A stretch of DNA of 23,178 nt from JBBSIG01 sp038232215 (GCA_038232215.1 JBBSIG010000006.1:1-23178); one strand, 5' to 3'. Counted from the stretch's first letter, positions 1 to 6,738 are shown. Program-made: numbers and translations. Notes: generated by a model from the letters alone, not told the origin.

Positions 1-185
1 CGAAGGCGCCACGTCGAGAGGCCGTAGTGCCGCCTCGCGTAGGCGACCGTCTCGGCCCGCCGGCTCGCCGGGAACGGGATCGGACGCGCGACGATCGCCG
101 GGCGCGGCACCGGACGGGGCGCCGCGGCGAGTGCCTGAGCCGCCGGGGCGACGAGCAGGAGCAGGGCGAGCGCCGCGCGTCGCAC
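1..185 (-). CDS. Probable secreted N-acetylmuramoyl-L-alanine amidase, N-terminal fragment
   Basis: This is the first 61 codons of a gene that leaves the window at its left edge. From a GTG at 185 the protein opens with a classic signal peptide: RR at residues 2-3, a Leu/Ala-rich core, and an AQALAAA-type cleavage region near residue 20. The mature start has PIPFPASRRAETVAYARRHY, which resembles the segment just before the catalytic domain in many actinobacterial peptidoglycan amidases. No catalytic residues are inside the window, so the assignment rests on that short stretch alone. The start lies 10 bases after the stop of the second metal permease on the same strand, so it may be the last gene of that operon. 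No clear ribosome binding site is visible. Confidence 0.45.
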   Translation of the reverse strand, partial: MRRAALALLLLVAPAAQALAAAPRPVPRPAIVARPIPFPASRRAETVAYARRHYGLSTWRL

Positions 186-187
186 GC

Positions 188-202
188 GCGCGAGTTTACG
201 GG
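188..202. repeat. 15-bp exact inverted repeat partner of 3567-3581
   Basis: The + strand reads GCGCGAGTTTACGGG here, and the exact reverse complement occurs at 3567-3581. The two copies sit at the two ends of the metal ABC operon: this one over the stop codon of the last permease and just upstream of the amidase GTG, the other beside the Fur-type box in the divergent promoter. Read toward amidase and toward the Fur-type regulator, the copies have the same orientation. This may be a shared regulatory element or coincidence. Confidence 0.4.
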
Positions 203-1032
203 CGTCCGCGGAAGCGGATTCGGCGCACCACGAGGGCGGCCAGGTACCCCGCGACGACAACCGACGCGACCGAGGCTCCACCGGCCGTGTCGGCGTAGTA
301 GGAGAGGTAGAGCCCGAGCGCGGCGCCGGTCGCGGCGAGCGCCGCCGCGAGCGCCATCATCGGCACCATCCGGCGCGCGAGCAGGCGCGCGGTGGCGGCC
401 GGGCCGACGATCATCGCCACCACGAGCAGGTTGCCGAGTCCCTGGACGCCGACGACGATCGCCGCCGCGAGCAGTCCGAGCAGGGCGAGGTCGACGAGCA
501 GCGGCCGGCCGCCGAGCGCCCGCGCGCCGCCGCGGTCGAAGCCGACGGCGAGGAGCTGCCGGTGCAGGAGGGCGAGCCCGAGGAGCGTTGCGCCCGCGAG
601 GGCGGCCGCGAGGACGAGATCCGTCGTCGACACTCCCAGCGGATCGCCGAAGAGCAGGGCGCCGAGACCCGGAGGCGAGGCAGCCGAGAGGGCGAGCATC
701 ACACCGAGGCCGAACAGCCCCGTGACGACCACGGCGACGGCGGTGTCGCGGCCGATCCCGGGCGTCCGCCCGAGGAGGGCGACGCCGACTGCGGCGCCGG
801 CAACCCCGACCGCCCCGCCGAGCAGGAGCGGCAGCCCGAGCAGAGCGGCGACCACGAGCCCGGGGAAGAGCGCGTGCGCGAGCGACTCGGCACTGTACGA
901 GAGCCCATAGAGGACGACCCAGCACCCGAGCGCGCCGCCGACGACGCCCACGAGGGCGAGCTCGGCGAAGGCGCGCTGCACGAGCCCGTGCGTCCACGGA
1001 TCGACGAGGCCGTGGGTGATCGCAGCGCCCAT
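196..1032 (-). CDS. znuB: Metal ABC transporter permease (ZnuB/ABC-3 family), second permease of the operon
   Basis: This 278-residue membrane protein forms, or helps form, the transmembrane channel of a zinc/manganese importer in the cytoplasmic membrane. It is hydrophobic throughout with about eight predicted membrane helices. It has the family N-terminal pattern of a QRAF...ALVGVVGGALGCWVVLYGLSY helix followed by an ALFPGLV turn. The mid-protein GVSTTDL and the late GNLLVVAMIVGPAATARLLARR segments are typical of ABC-3 permeases. The ATG at 1032 follows the ATPase stop by three bases, so the genes are probably translated in tandem. The length is normal for the family. It is clearly related to, but diverged from, the permease half of the fusion gene upstream, so the transporter may use a heterodimer of permeases. 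The metal is inferred from the neighbouring Fur/Zur-family gene and from the binding-protein ligands. Confidence 0.9.
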   Translation of the reverse strand: MGAAITHGLVDPWTHGLVQRAFAELALVGVVGGALGCWVVLYGLSYSAESLAHALFPGLVVAALLGLPLLLGGAVGVAGAAVGVALLGRTPGIGRDTAVAVVVTGLFGLGVMLALSAASPPGLGALLFGDPLGVSTTDLVLAAALAGATLLGLALLHRQLLAVGFDRGGARALGGRPLLVDLALLGLLAAAIVVGVQGLGNLLVVAMIVGPAATARLLARRMVPMMALAAALAATGAALGLYLSYYADTAGGASVASVVVAGYLAALVVRRIRFRGRP

Positions 1033-1035
1033 CGG

Positions 1036-1782
1036 TCAGTGGTGGTGCGCCGGCAGGATCCCGGTCGTGACGCCGGGCTCGCCGGGGATGGTCACGATCG
1101 ACCCGCCGTAGGTCTGCTCGAGGACGCGGCGATCCAGCATCCGCTCGGGCGGGCCGAAGGCGACCTGGCGGCCGTTCAGGCAGAGCACGCGGTCCCACCG
1201 GCGCACCTGGTCGACGTCGTGCGACGCGATCAGAAGGCCCCGGCCCTCGGCGGCGAGCTCTGCGAACAGCCGCTCGAGGAGCTCGGCACTCGGCCGGTCG
1301 ACGCCGGTGAACGGCTCGTCGAGAAGCAGGAGCGGCGCGTCCTGGACGAGCGCGCGCGCGACGAGCACGCGCTGCCGCTGCCCGCCGGAGAGCTCGCCGA
1401 ACCGGTCGTCGGCGAGGTCGGCGAGGCCGACGCGGTCGAGCGCGGAGAGCGCCCTCCGGCGCTCGCTCCTCGCCGTGGGGCGCCACCACGGCAACCGCGA
1501 GAGCGCGCCCATGAGGGCCACGTCGAGCGCGCTCACCGGGTAGTCGAGCCGCGAGCGCTCGGTCTGCGGTACGAAGCCGGGCGGCCCCGCCACCGAGTAC
1601 CGCCCCGCCCGCGGAGGAAGCTCGCCGAGCAGGACGCGGAAGAGCGTCGACTTTCCGCCTCCGTTCGGGCCGAGCACCCCGACCCGCTCGCCCCCTCGGA
1701 GGCCGAACGAGACGGACTCGAGCACCACCGGCCCCCCGCCGTAGGCCGCGGAGAGGTCGACCGCGCGCGCGAGCTCGCTCAC
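1036..1782 (-). CDS. znuC: Metal (zinc-type) ABC transporter ATP-binding protein
   Basis: A 248-residue ABC ATPase that would power the adjacent permeases from the cytoplasmic side. It shows Walker A GPNGGGKST at residues 38-46, a Q-loop Gln near 73, signature LSGGQRQRV from 131, Walker B LLLLDEP at 151-157, and an H-loop His in ASHD near 188. It ends in three histidines, which may be incidental or bind metal. I chose the GTG at 1782 because it overlaps the stop of the upstream fusion gene as GTGA, a usual sign of translational coupling, and because residues 1-12 then match the normal family N-terminus. The frame stays open far upstream, but that part is only a shadow of the fusion gene. Confidence 0.92.
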   Translation of the reverse strand: MSELARAVDLSAAYGGGPVVLESVSFGLRGGERVGVLGPNGGGKSTLFRVLLGELPPRAGRYSVAGPPGFVPQTERSRLDYPVSALDVALMGALSRLPWWRPTARSERRRALSALDRVGLADLADDRFGELSGGQRQRVLVARALVQDAPLLLLDEPFTGVDRPSAELLERLFAELAAEGRGLLIASHDVDQVRRWDRVLCLNGRQVAFGPPERMLDRRVLEQTYGGSIVTIPGEPGVTTGILPAHHH

Positions 1783-3542
1783 CTCAGCCCTGGAATCGCG
1801 CAGCCGCTCGCTCCGCCGGTGAGCCCGCGGACGACGGCGTCGGCGTTCGCCTGCTCCATCGCGAGGTAGGTCGCCCCCGACGAGCCCGGCGGGCCGAGCG
1901 CGTCGCCGTACAACGAGGTCCCCACGGTCGCGCCGGTCTCCCGCGCGACCGCGCGGGCAACGCGCGGGCTGAGCGATCGCTCGGGAAAGACCGCGCGGAC
2001 GCGCTCCCGCTCGATCAGGGCCACGAGCCCCGCCGTCTCCCCGGCCGAGGGCTGCGCCTGGGTGGTCTGCGCGGGGATGACGGCACCGACGACTCTGAGC
2101 CCGTAGCGCCGTGCGAAGTAGGCGAACGCGTCGTGATCGGTGACCAGCTTGCGGCCCGGAGCCGGGATCCTGCGCACGCACGCGGCGATGCCGCGGTCGA
2201 GCGCCTCGACCTTCCGCACGTACGCCGCCGCGCGCCGGGTGAGGGCGGCTGCGTGCGCACGGTCCGCCCGCACTAGCGCGTCGCGAATCCGCCGCACGGC
2301 CGCAGCCGCGTTTCTCGGGTCGTGCCACCAGTGCGGGTCGACGGGCGAGGACTCCTCGCCCGCCAGCCGTACCGGCAGCCGGTCGCCCAGCACGACGACT
2401 GCCGGATCTCCGCCGGCCTGTGAGACCACCTCCTCCATCCAGCGGTCGAGGCCGTCGCCGTTCTCGAAGACGACCGCGGCGCCGCCCGTCGCCTCGACGT
2501 CCGCCGGCCGGAGCTCGTAGTCGTGCGGGTCGCTGTTCGGGCTCAGGATCCCGTGCACGTCGACAGCGGCGCCGCCCACCTGACGCAGCCAGTCCGCGAT
2601 CACGGTCGTGCTCGCCACGACGTCGATCGACGAGCCCCCCGTCGTGCCGGCCTCGCCCGAGCCGCTCGAGCCGCAGCCCGACACGGCGAGGAGCGCGAGC
2701 GTTCCCACCGTCGCTGCGCCGGCCCGGCGGACCGACAGCCGGGGCACGACCGCGCGGGCCGCGGCCGTGAGGACGAACACCGCTCCCGTCAGCGCCGCGA
2801 TGGCCGATCCCGGCGGGACGTTCGATTGCACCGAGAGCCAGAGCCCAGCCGTGCCCTCGACCGCCACGAGCGCGACCGAGCCGACCTGCCAGGGCAGGAG
2901 CCGGCGCGTGCAGAGCCGCACCGTCGCGGCGGGGACGACGAAGAGCGCGGTGGTCAGGAGCGCGCCGGTCGCGGCGAGCGCCGAGGTGACGGCGAGGGCG
3001 ACGAGGACGAGCAGGACGCCGTCGGGAAGCGCAGAGCGCACGCCGAGCGAGCGGGCGCTGTCCGGATCGAAGCCGATCGCGAGCCACCGACGGCCGAGGA
3101 GGGCGCTCGCGACCAGCACCGCCCCGCTCGCCGCGGCCGCGAGCGCGAGGTCGTCCGAGCCCACCAGGAAGAGGCTGCCGAAGAGCAGCGACTCGATGCT
3201 CGATCCCGACCGGAAGACGTCGCTCGCGAGCACGACCCCCACCGCGAGCGCGCCCACGAGCACGAGCGCCGTCAGCTCGTCGTACCCGCCGCGGCGTCTC
3301 CGGGCGAGCCGCTCGACGGCGAGCGCCACCGCGAGCGCGGCCGCGAAGGCGCCGAGGGGAGCGGCGAGCCCGAGACCGTCGGCGAGCACGAGGCCGGGGA
3401 AGGCGGCGGTGCCGACCGCGTGCGAGTAGAAGGCGAGCCCCCGCAGCACGATCCAGGTGCCGAGCAGCCCGCCCGCGACCGAGAGCAGGAGGAGCTCGAG
3501 CAGGCCGCGCTGGACGAAGGCTGTCTGGAAGGGCTCGAGCAT
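1779..3542 (-). CDS. Fusion of metal ABC permease (ZnuB-like) and ZnuA-like substrate-binding lipoprotein
   Basis: One uninterrupted frame of 587 residues carries two transporter parts normally made as separate proteins. Residues 1-265 are an ABC-3 permease, with a QRGLLELLLLSVAGG first helix and AFPGLV near 47-52. Residues 270-290 form a lipoprotein signal (Arg-rich start, Ala/Leu core, lipobox AVSGC with Cys 290). After a Gly/Ser/Thr linker, residues 306-587 are a ZnuA/TroA-type binding domain. Metal ligands fit the family: His 340 (DPHDYE), His 404 (DPHWWHD), His 470 (TDHDAF), Asp 547. I chose ATG 3542 because it gives the normal permease N-terminus and leaves the Fur-like box outside the gene; the frame is open back to 3587. 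An in-frame GTG at 2744 (Val 267) could also start a free lipoprotein, though no Shine-Dalgarno precedes it. Its end overlaps the ATPase start by four bases. Confidence 0.88.
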   Translation of the reverse strand: MLEPFQTAFVQRGLLELLLLSVAGGLLGTWIVLRGLAFYSHAVGTAAFPGLVLADGLGLAAPLGAFAAALAVALAVERLARRRRGGYDELTALVLVGALAVGVVLASDVFRSGSSIESLLFGSLFLVGSDDLALAAAASGAVLVASALLGRRWLAIGFDPDSARSLGVRSALPDGVLLVLVALAVTSALAATGALLTTALFVVPAATVRLCTRRLLPWQVGSVALVAVEGTAGLWLSVQSNVPPGSAIAALTGAVFVLTAAARAVVPRLSVRRAGAATVGTLALLAVSGCGSSGSGEAGTTGGSSIDVVASTTVIADWLRQVGGAAVDVHGILSPNSDPHDYELRPADVEATGGAAVVFENGDGLDRWMEEVVSQAGGDPAVVVLGDRLPVRLAGEESSPVDPHWWHDPRNAAAAVRRIRDALVRADRAHAAALTRRAAAYVRKVEALDRGIAACVRRIPAPGRKLVTDHDAFAYFARRYGLRVVGAVIPAQTTQAQPSAGETAGLVALIERERVRAVFPERSLSPRVARAVARETGATVGTSLYGDALGPPGSSGATYLAMEQANADAVVRGLTGGASGCAIPGLR

Positions 3543-3553
3543 CGGCTCGCGCA

Positions 3554-3566
3554 AACGATACTCATT
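3554..3566. promoter_or_regulatory. Fur/Zur-type operator overlapping the -10 of the metal ABC operon
   Basis: On the - strand the bases read AATGA-GTA-TCGTT, an imperfect palindrome matching about 10 of 13 positions of the Fur-family consensus AATGATAATCATT. TATCGT inside it could serve as a -10 for the ABC operon, 12 bases before the ATG at 3542, so a bound repressor would block RNA polymerase. It lies between two divergent genes, one a Fur/Zur-family regulator, exactly where such a site is expected. Binding and metal specificity are inferred. Confidence 0.6.
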
Positions 3567-3581
3567 CCCGTAAACTCGCGC
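3567..3581. repeat. 15-bp exact inverted repeat partner of 188-202
   Basis: CCCGTAAACTCGCGC on + is the exact reverse complement of 188-202. It sits directly beside the Fur-like box, within the shared promoter region of the metal operon and the regulator gene. Confidence 0.4.
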
Positions 3582-3612
3582 TGCCACGACCGAAGGGGAA
3601 GTTGAGAGCGGC

Positions 3613-3618
3613 TATCAT
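3613..3618 (+). promoter_or_regulatory. -10 element of the Fur-family gene (likely leaderless)
   Basis: TATCAT ends six bases before the ATG at 3625, so transcription would start at or next to the start codon. No Shine-Dalgarno is present. No convincing -35 is seen. Confidence 0.5.
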
Positions 3619-3624
3619 CACGGC

Positions 3625-4074
3625 ATGCGAGGCTCGGGCGACGACGGCTGGGCGGAGGCGACGCTAGGAGCGCTGCGAGCGGACGGTCTCCGCAGCGGCG
3701 GCGCGAGACGGGCCGTGGTCGAGCTGCTCGGACAGCAGTCGTGCTGCGTCACCGCGCAGCAGATCTTCGACCTCCTGCGCGCGCAGGGGCGCAAGGTCGG
3801 GATCGCAAGCGTCTACCGGGTGCTCGACCTGCTGACCGAGAAGGAGCTCGCCCAGCGCATCGACGTGGGCTCGGGCACGGCGCTCTTCGAGCCGCTGCAC
3901 CGAAGCGGCGAGCACCATCACCACCTCGTCTGCCACGACTGCGGCAAGGTGGAGGCGTTCGCCGACGACCGGCTCGAGCATGTGCTGAGACAGGTCGAGG
4001 ACCGCACGGAGTACGCGGTGGCCGGCCACGACGTCGTTCTGCGCGGAGCCTGCCGCGAGTGCCGCGCGGCCTGA
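3625..4074 (+). CDS. zur: Fur-family metal-responsive repressor, probably Zur
   Basis: A 149-residue cytoplasmic DNA-binding regulator of the Fur family, of normal length. The N-terminal winged helix includes VTAQQIFDLL (42-51) and the recognition segment ASVYRVLDLL (61-70). The dimerisation half has the metal-site cluster EHHHHLVCHDCGKVEAF (96-112) and a late CREC pair. Cys 103, 106, 143 and 146 would hold the structural zinc. The gene diverges from a zinc-type ABC importer, with a Fur-like palindrome between them, so the simplest model is repression of uptake, and perhaps of itself, when zinc is plentiful. Zur rather than Fur or Mur is inferred from this context. The ATG at 3625 has a -10 six bases upstream and no Shine-Dalgarno. 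Confidence 0.88.
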   Translation: MRGSGDDGWAEATLGALRADGLRSGGARRAVVELLGQQSCCVTAQQIFDLLRAQGRKVGIASVYRVLDLLTEKELAQRIDVGSGTALFEPLHRSGEHHHHLVCHDCGKVEAFADDRLEHVLRQVEDRTEYAVAGHDVVLRGACRECRAA

Positions 4075-4075
4075 A

Positions 4076-4163
4076 TGCCGGGGGCGGGAGTCGAACCCGC
4101 ACGCCCCGCTAGGGGACACTTGATTTTAAGTCAAGCGCGTCTGACCAGTTCCGCCACCCCGGC
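4076..4163 (-). tRNA. tRNA-Leu (anticodon UAA)
   Basis: An 88-base class II tRNA reads on the - strand. The acceptor stem GCCGGGG (from 4163) pairs with CCCCGGC, followed by the discriminator A at 4076; CCA is not encoded. The anticodon stem CTTGA/TCAAG encloses the loop CTTAAAA, giving anticodon TAA at 4128-4126. A long variable arm with a CCCC/GGGG stem marks a Leu tRNA, and the T-arm contains GGTTCGACTCC. It decodes UUA, a rare codon in GC-rich actinobacteria, and corresponds to the tRNA called bldA in Streptomyces. Its 3' end lies one base from the stop of the convergent Fur-family gene. It may be co-transcribed with the DUF3105 gene 14 bases upstream. Confidence 0.96.
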
Positions 4164-4177
4164 GCGGCGCGGACAGA

Positions 4178-4888
4178 TTACGTGCCGGGCGTCAGCTGGT
4201 CGAGGGGAAAGCGCTCGGGCCCCTTGGCGCGGTAGGAGTCGCGGAACTTCGAGAAGCCGTCCTCGTCGAACCGCGTGCACTCCGCCAGCCGCCCGGTGCC
4301 GCGCCCCGGCTTCGAGAGCAAGGCTCCCTCGTACGGTGCCTCGTTCCAGGCGGTGAGCGCGATCTTGTTCTCGAGGCGCGGGAGGGGCGCGAGCAGCAGG
4401 CCGTTCGGCGACTCGGCGTAGAAGCTTCGGAGCTTCTCCACCTCCGCGGCGGGCACGCCGCGCCCCCACTGGATCGCGAGCCCGCCGTGCTCGAGGTTGT
4501 GCACCACCTGCAGCTCGTTGAGCGGCGAGTCGTACTCGCCCCAGACCGCCGGCTGGACGTAGTGGGGACCGCTCGTCGGCGGAAACGAGCTCCACTTCAC
4601 CTTGGCGGTCAGGCTGTTCACGTGCTTCGGCGGAACGCTCGGGTAGTCCTTCACGGTGCAGCCGGCGTCCCTGAGCGCGCCGGCCGCCGAGCTCGATCCT
4701 CCATCGCTCCCGAGCAGGACGACGAGCAGCACGACGGCGACGACGCCGGCGATCCCCGCGGAGCCGAGGAGCAGCAGCGTGCGCGAGGGCCGGCGCACCC
4801 TGCTCGCGAGCGGCTCGCGGGCGTCCCGGCGGCGCGGAGCCTGCACGGGCCGCCTCGGGGGCGGTGGCGTACGCGACTTCTTGGCCAC
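4178..4888 (-). CDS. Membrane-anchored DUF3105 protein
   Basis: A 236-residue protein with a Pro/Arg-rich basic cytoplasmic N-terminus (1-36), one membrane helix (about 37-60) and an outer C-terminal domain. The domain has the DUF3105 hallmarks: FPPTSGPHY (102-110) and VVHNLEHGGLAIQW (128-141), with His 109, His 130 and His 134 as candidate metal ligands, plus Cys 77 and Cys 204. The molecular role of DUF3105 is not established, and I do not assign one. The GTG at 4888 is chosen because a -10-like TACCAT ends eight bases before it and the basic-plus-helix N-terminus is then complete. The gene stands alone on - between the tRNA and rmuC. Confidence 0.85.
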   Translation of the reverse strand: MAKKSRTPPPPRRPVQAPRRRDAREPLASRVRRPSRTLLLLGSAGIAGVVAVVLLVVLLGSDGGSSSAAGALRDAGCTVKDYPSVPPKHVNSLTAKVKWSSFPPTSGPHYVQPAVWGEYDSPLNELQVVHNLEHGGLAIQWGRGVPAAEVEKLRSFYAESPNGLLLAPLPRLENKIALTAWNEAPYEGALLSKPGRGTGRLAECTRFDEDGFSKFRDSYRAKGPERFPLDQLTPGT

Positions 4889-4896
4889 GGGCGACG

Positions 4897-4902
4897 ATGG
4901 TA
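4897..4902 (-). promoter_or_regulatory. -10 element of the DUF3105 gene (likely leaderless)
   Basis: TACCAT on - ends eight bases before the GTG at 4888, with no Shine-Dalgarno. The -35 is not recognisable. Confidence 0.45.
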
Positions 4903-4946
4903 GCTCAGGGTCTCGACGCCGACCTCGGCGAGCTTTCCCCTGGGAC

Positions 4947-4976
4947 TTGACAGCGTTCGACCCGGCGTCGTAGGAT
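4947..4976 (+). promoter_or_regulatory. Near-consensus housekeeping promoter
   Basis: A perfect TTGACA -35 (4947-4952) is separated by 18 bases from TAGGAT (4971-4976). This is the best sigma-70-type promoter I see in the window. The expected start site, about 4983, coincides with the first base of the hairpin that follows, so it appears to drive only a very short transcript unless termination is bypassed into rmuC. Confidence 0.7.
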
Positions 4977-4982
4977 GGCCGA

Positions 4983-5026
4983 GCCAGATCCGATGAACCT
5001 CCGGGTTTGCTGGATCTGGCATTTTT
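4983..5026 (+). ncRNA. Candidate ~45-nt hairpin RNA / promoter-proximal intrinsic terminator
   Basis: A perfect 9-bp stem, GCCAGATCC (4983-4991) with GGATCTGGC (5012-5020), is followed by ATTTTTG (5021-5027), the form of a rho-independent terminator on +. The 20-base loop holds a second small stem, AACC/GGTT (4996-4999 with 5004-5007), and a CCTCC sequence at 4998-5002 that could pair with a Shine-Dalgarno. With the strong promoter ending at 4976 this is a complete mini transcription unit. It could be a free small RNA, an attenuator in the rmuC leader, or a palindromic repeat that happens to lie here. I do not recognise it as a known RNA family. Confidence 0.5.
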
Positions 5027-5089
5027 GCGTCCTCGTACGCGAGTCGACCCCGGTGCCGTCCGATCCGTGCTCTAGCGTTCGTGGGCCCG

Positions 5090-6478
5090 ATGCTCGTTCT
5101 CGCCCTTCTCATCGGAGCCGCCGGCGGCGGGCTCGTCGCCTGGCTCGTCAGCCGCTCGCGGGCCGTCGCGCTCGGGGAGAGCTGCGGTGACCTGCGCACG
5201 CGCCTCGCGGCCGCGGAGCGAGAGCGCGACGCCCGGGGCGACCAGCTGCGCCAGAGCGAGCGCGACCTCGTCGAGCTGCAGACCTCCCTCGACCACGAGA
5301 AGCGGACCTTCGGGGAGAAGATCGCCCTGCTCGAGCAGGCGAAAGGCGAGCTCGCGACGAGCTTCAAGGCGCTCTGCTCCGACGCGCTGAAGAGCAACAA
5401 CACGTCGTTCCTGGAGCTCGCGCGGACGCAGCTCGAGCAGTTCCAGGCCACCGCTCGCGAGGACCTGTCCTCCAGGCACCGCGCCGTCGAGCAGCTGGTG
5501 ACGCCGATCAAGGAGTCGCTCGAGAAGGTCGACGGACAGGTCAGGCACCTCGAGCAGGCGCGGCGCGAGGCGTACGGCTCGCTGAGCCAGCAGGTGCAGT
5601 CGCTCGCGGAGACGCAGGACCGGCTCAGGCTGGAGACCGGGAATCTCGTCACGGCGCTTCGCGCCCCTCACGTTCGCGGACGCTGGGGCGAGATGCAGCT
5701 CAAGCGGGTCGTCGAGATGGCCGGGATGGTGGCGCACTGCGATTTCGTCGAGCAGGCGACGACGGTGGAGAGCGGCGGGCGCGTCCTCCGCCCCGACCTC
5801 GTCGTCAAGCTGCCGGGCGGTAAGAACGTCGTCGTCGACGCGAAGGCTCCTCTGCACGCGTACCTCGACGGGCTCGAGGCCCCCGACGAGGAAACCCGCC
5901 TGCTGAAGCTGCGGGACCACGCGCGTCAGGTGCGCGACCACATCACGAGGCTGGGTGCCAAGGCCTACTGGCAGCAGTTCTCGCCGACACCCGACTTCGT
6001 CGTCATGTTCCTCCCCGACGAGACGTTCTTCAAGGCCGCGCTCGAGCACGATCCGGCGCTCATCGAGGTGGGCGTCGAGGCGGGCGTGATACCCGCGTCT
6101 CCGACGACGCTGATCGCCCTGCTGCGCACCATCTCGTACGGCTGGCAGCAGGAGACCGTCGCCGAGAGCGCCCGGGCGGTGAGCGATCTCGGTCGCGAGC
6201 TGTACGCGCGCCTCGGCGTGCTCGGGCGGCACTTCGGCAAGCTCGGGCGGAGCCTCGACTCGTCGGTCGCGGCCTACAACGAGGCGGTCGGCTCGCTCGA
6301 GAGCCGGGTGCTCGTGACGGCCCGCCGCTTCGAGCTGCACGGCGTCTCGGGCGACGTGCCCGATCTGGAGCCGCTCGAGCGCCAGGCCCGCCCGCTGCAC
6401 GCGCTCGAGCTGACCGAGGGAACGCCGGCCGAGTCCATACTCGACCTCGCCCTGCCGACGGACGCGAACGCAGCCTAG
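5090..6478 (+). CDS. rmuC: DNA recombination protein RmuC
   Basis: A 462-residue protein with an N-terminal membrane helix (residues 1-20), a long Arg/Glu/Gln-rich coiled coil (about 25-175) and a C-terminal RmuC domain (about 180-400). The domain shows VRGRWGEMQLKRVVEMAGM, then RPDLVVKLPGGKNVVVDAKAP, then FVVMFLPDETFFKAALEHD and ALLRTISYGWQQE, all typical. RmuC homologues limit DNA inversions and rearrangements at short inverted repeats in E. coli and are predicted to carry an endonuclease-like fold. I chose ATG 5090, which begins directly at the membrane helix; an in-frame GTG at 5081 adds three residues and cannot be excluded. TAGCGT at 5073-5078 may be its -10. A strong promoter and hairpin lie about 60-140 bases upstream. 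Confidence 0.92.
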   Translation: MLVLALLIGAAGGGLVAWLVSRSRAVALGESCGDLRTRLAAAERERDARGDQLRQSERDLVELQTSLDHEKRTFGEKIALLEQAKGELATSFKALCSDALKSNNTSFLELARTQLEQFQATAREDLSSRHRAVEQLVTPIKESLEKVDGQVRHLEQARREAYGSLSQQVQSLAETQDRLRLETGNLVTALRAPHVRGRWGEMQLKRVVEMAGMVAHCDFVEQATTVESGGRVLRPDLVVKLPGGKNVVVDAKAPLHAYLDGLEAPDEETRLLKLRDHARQVRDHITRLGAKAYWQQFSPTPDFVVMFLPDETFFKAALEHDPALIEVGVEAGVIPASPTTLIALLRTISYGWQQETVAESARAVSDLGRELYARLGVLGRHFGKLGRSLDSSVAAYNEAVGSLESRVLVTARRFELHGVSGDVPDLEPLERQARPLHALELTEGTPAESILDLALPTDANAA

Positions 6479-6534
6479 GCTCCTTCCCGCGCCGATCGCC
6501 TGCTCGGGGCGCATCGTCGCCTGGGGGAAGGAGC
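6479..6534. repeat. 10-bp perfect inverted repeat immediately after rmuC
   Basis: GCTCCTTCCC (6479-6488) and GGGAAGGAGC (6525-6534) are perfect reverse complements, starting at the first base after the rmuC stop. The loop is 36 bases and no T-run follows, so it is a weak terminator candidate; it may stabilise the 3' end of the mRNA. Confidence 0.55.
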
Positions 6535-6709
6535 TGGTACTGGGATTCGCCTCTGGGCTTTCGTGTTCTGCCGATGTGCTGAGCGAATGCACTCGTTCTG
6601 GAAACGTGATCGACGTCCACGTCCGCGGGAACGGCCACTTCCCGCGAGAAGGAGCAGCGAACGCGCCGCGAACCACCCTGGCTCCGGAGGACGGTCTAGA
6701 CGATTGATC

Positions 6710-6738
6710 GGAAATCAAGCGGCGCGGGCTCACGCCGC
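6710..6738 (-). terminator. Weak terminator for the baeRF-like gene
   Basis: On - a GCGGCG/CGCCGC stem (6738-6733 with 6724-6719, 8-base loop) is followed by TTGATTT. It lies about 50 bases after the stop at 6791. The T-run is interrupted, so confidence is modest. Confidence 0.4.

Noticed and set aside
1783..3087. N-terminal extension of the ABC ATPase frame
   Set aside because: Arg/Ala/Gly-rich sequence lying over the fusion gene in another frame; GTG 1782 gives the normal ATPase N-terminus.
4975..5190. 71-codon frame after the strong promoter, with a Trp- and Cys-containing start like a leader peptide
   Set aside because: It runs through the hairpin and T-run and into rmuC in another frame; no ribosome site and no stop near the hairpin, so attenuation by a leader peptide is not supported.
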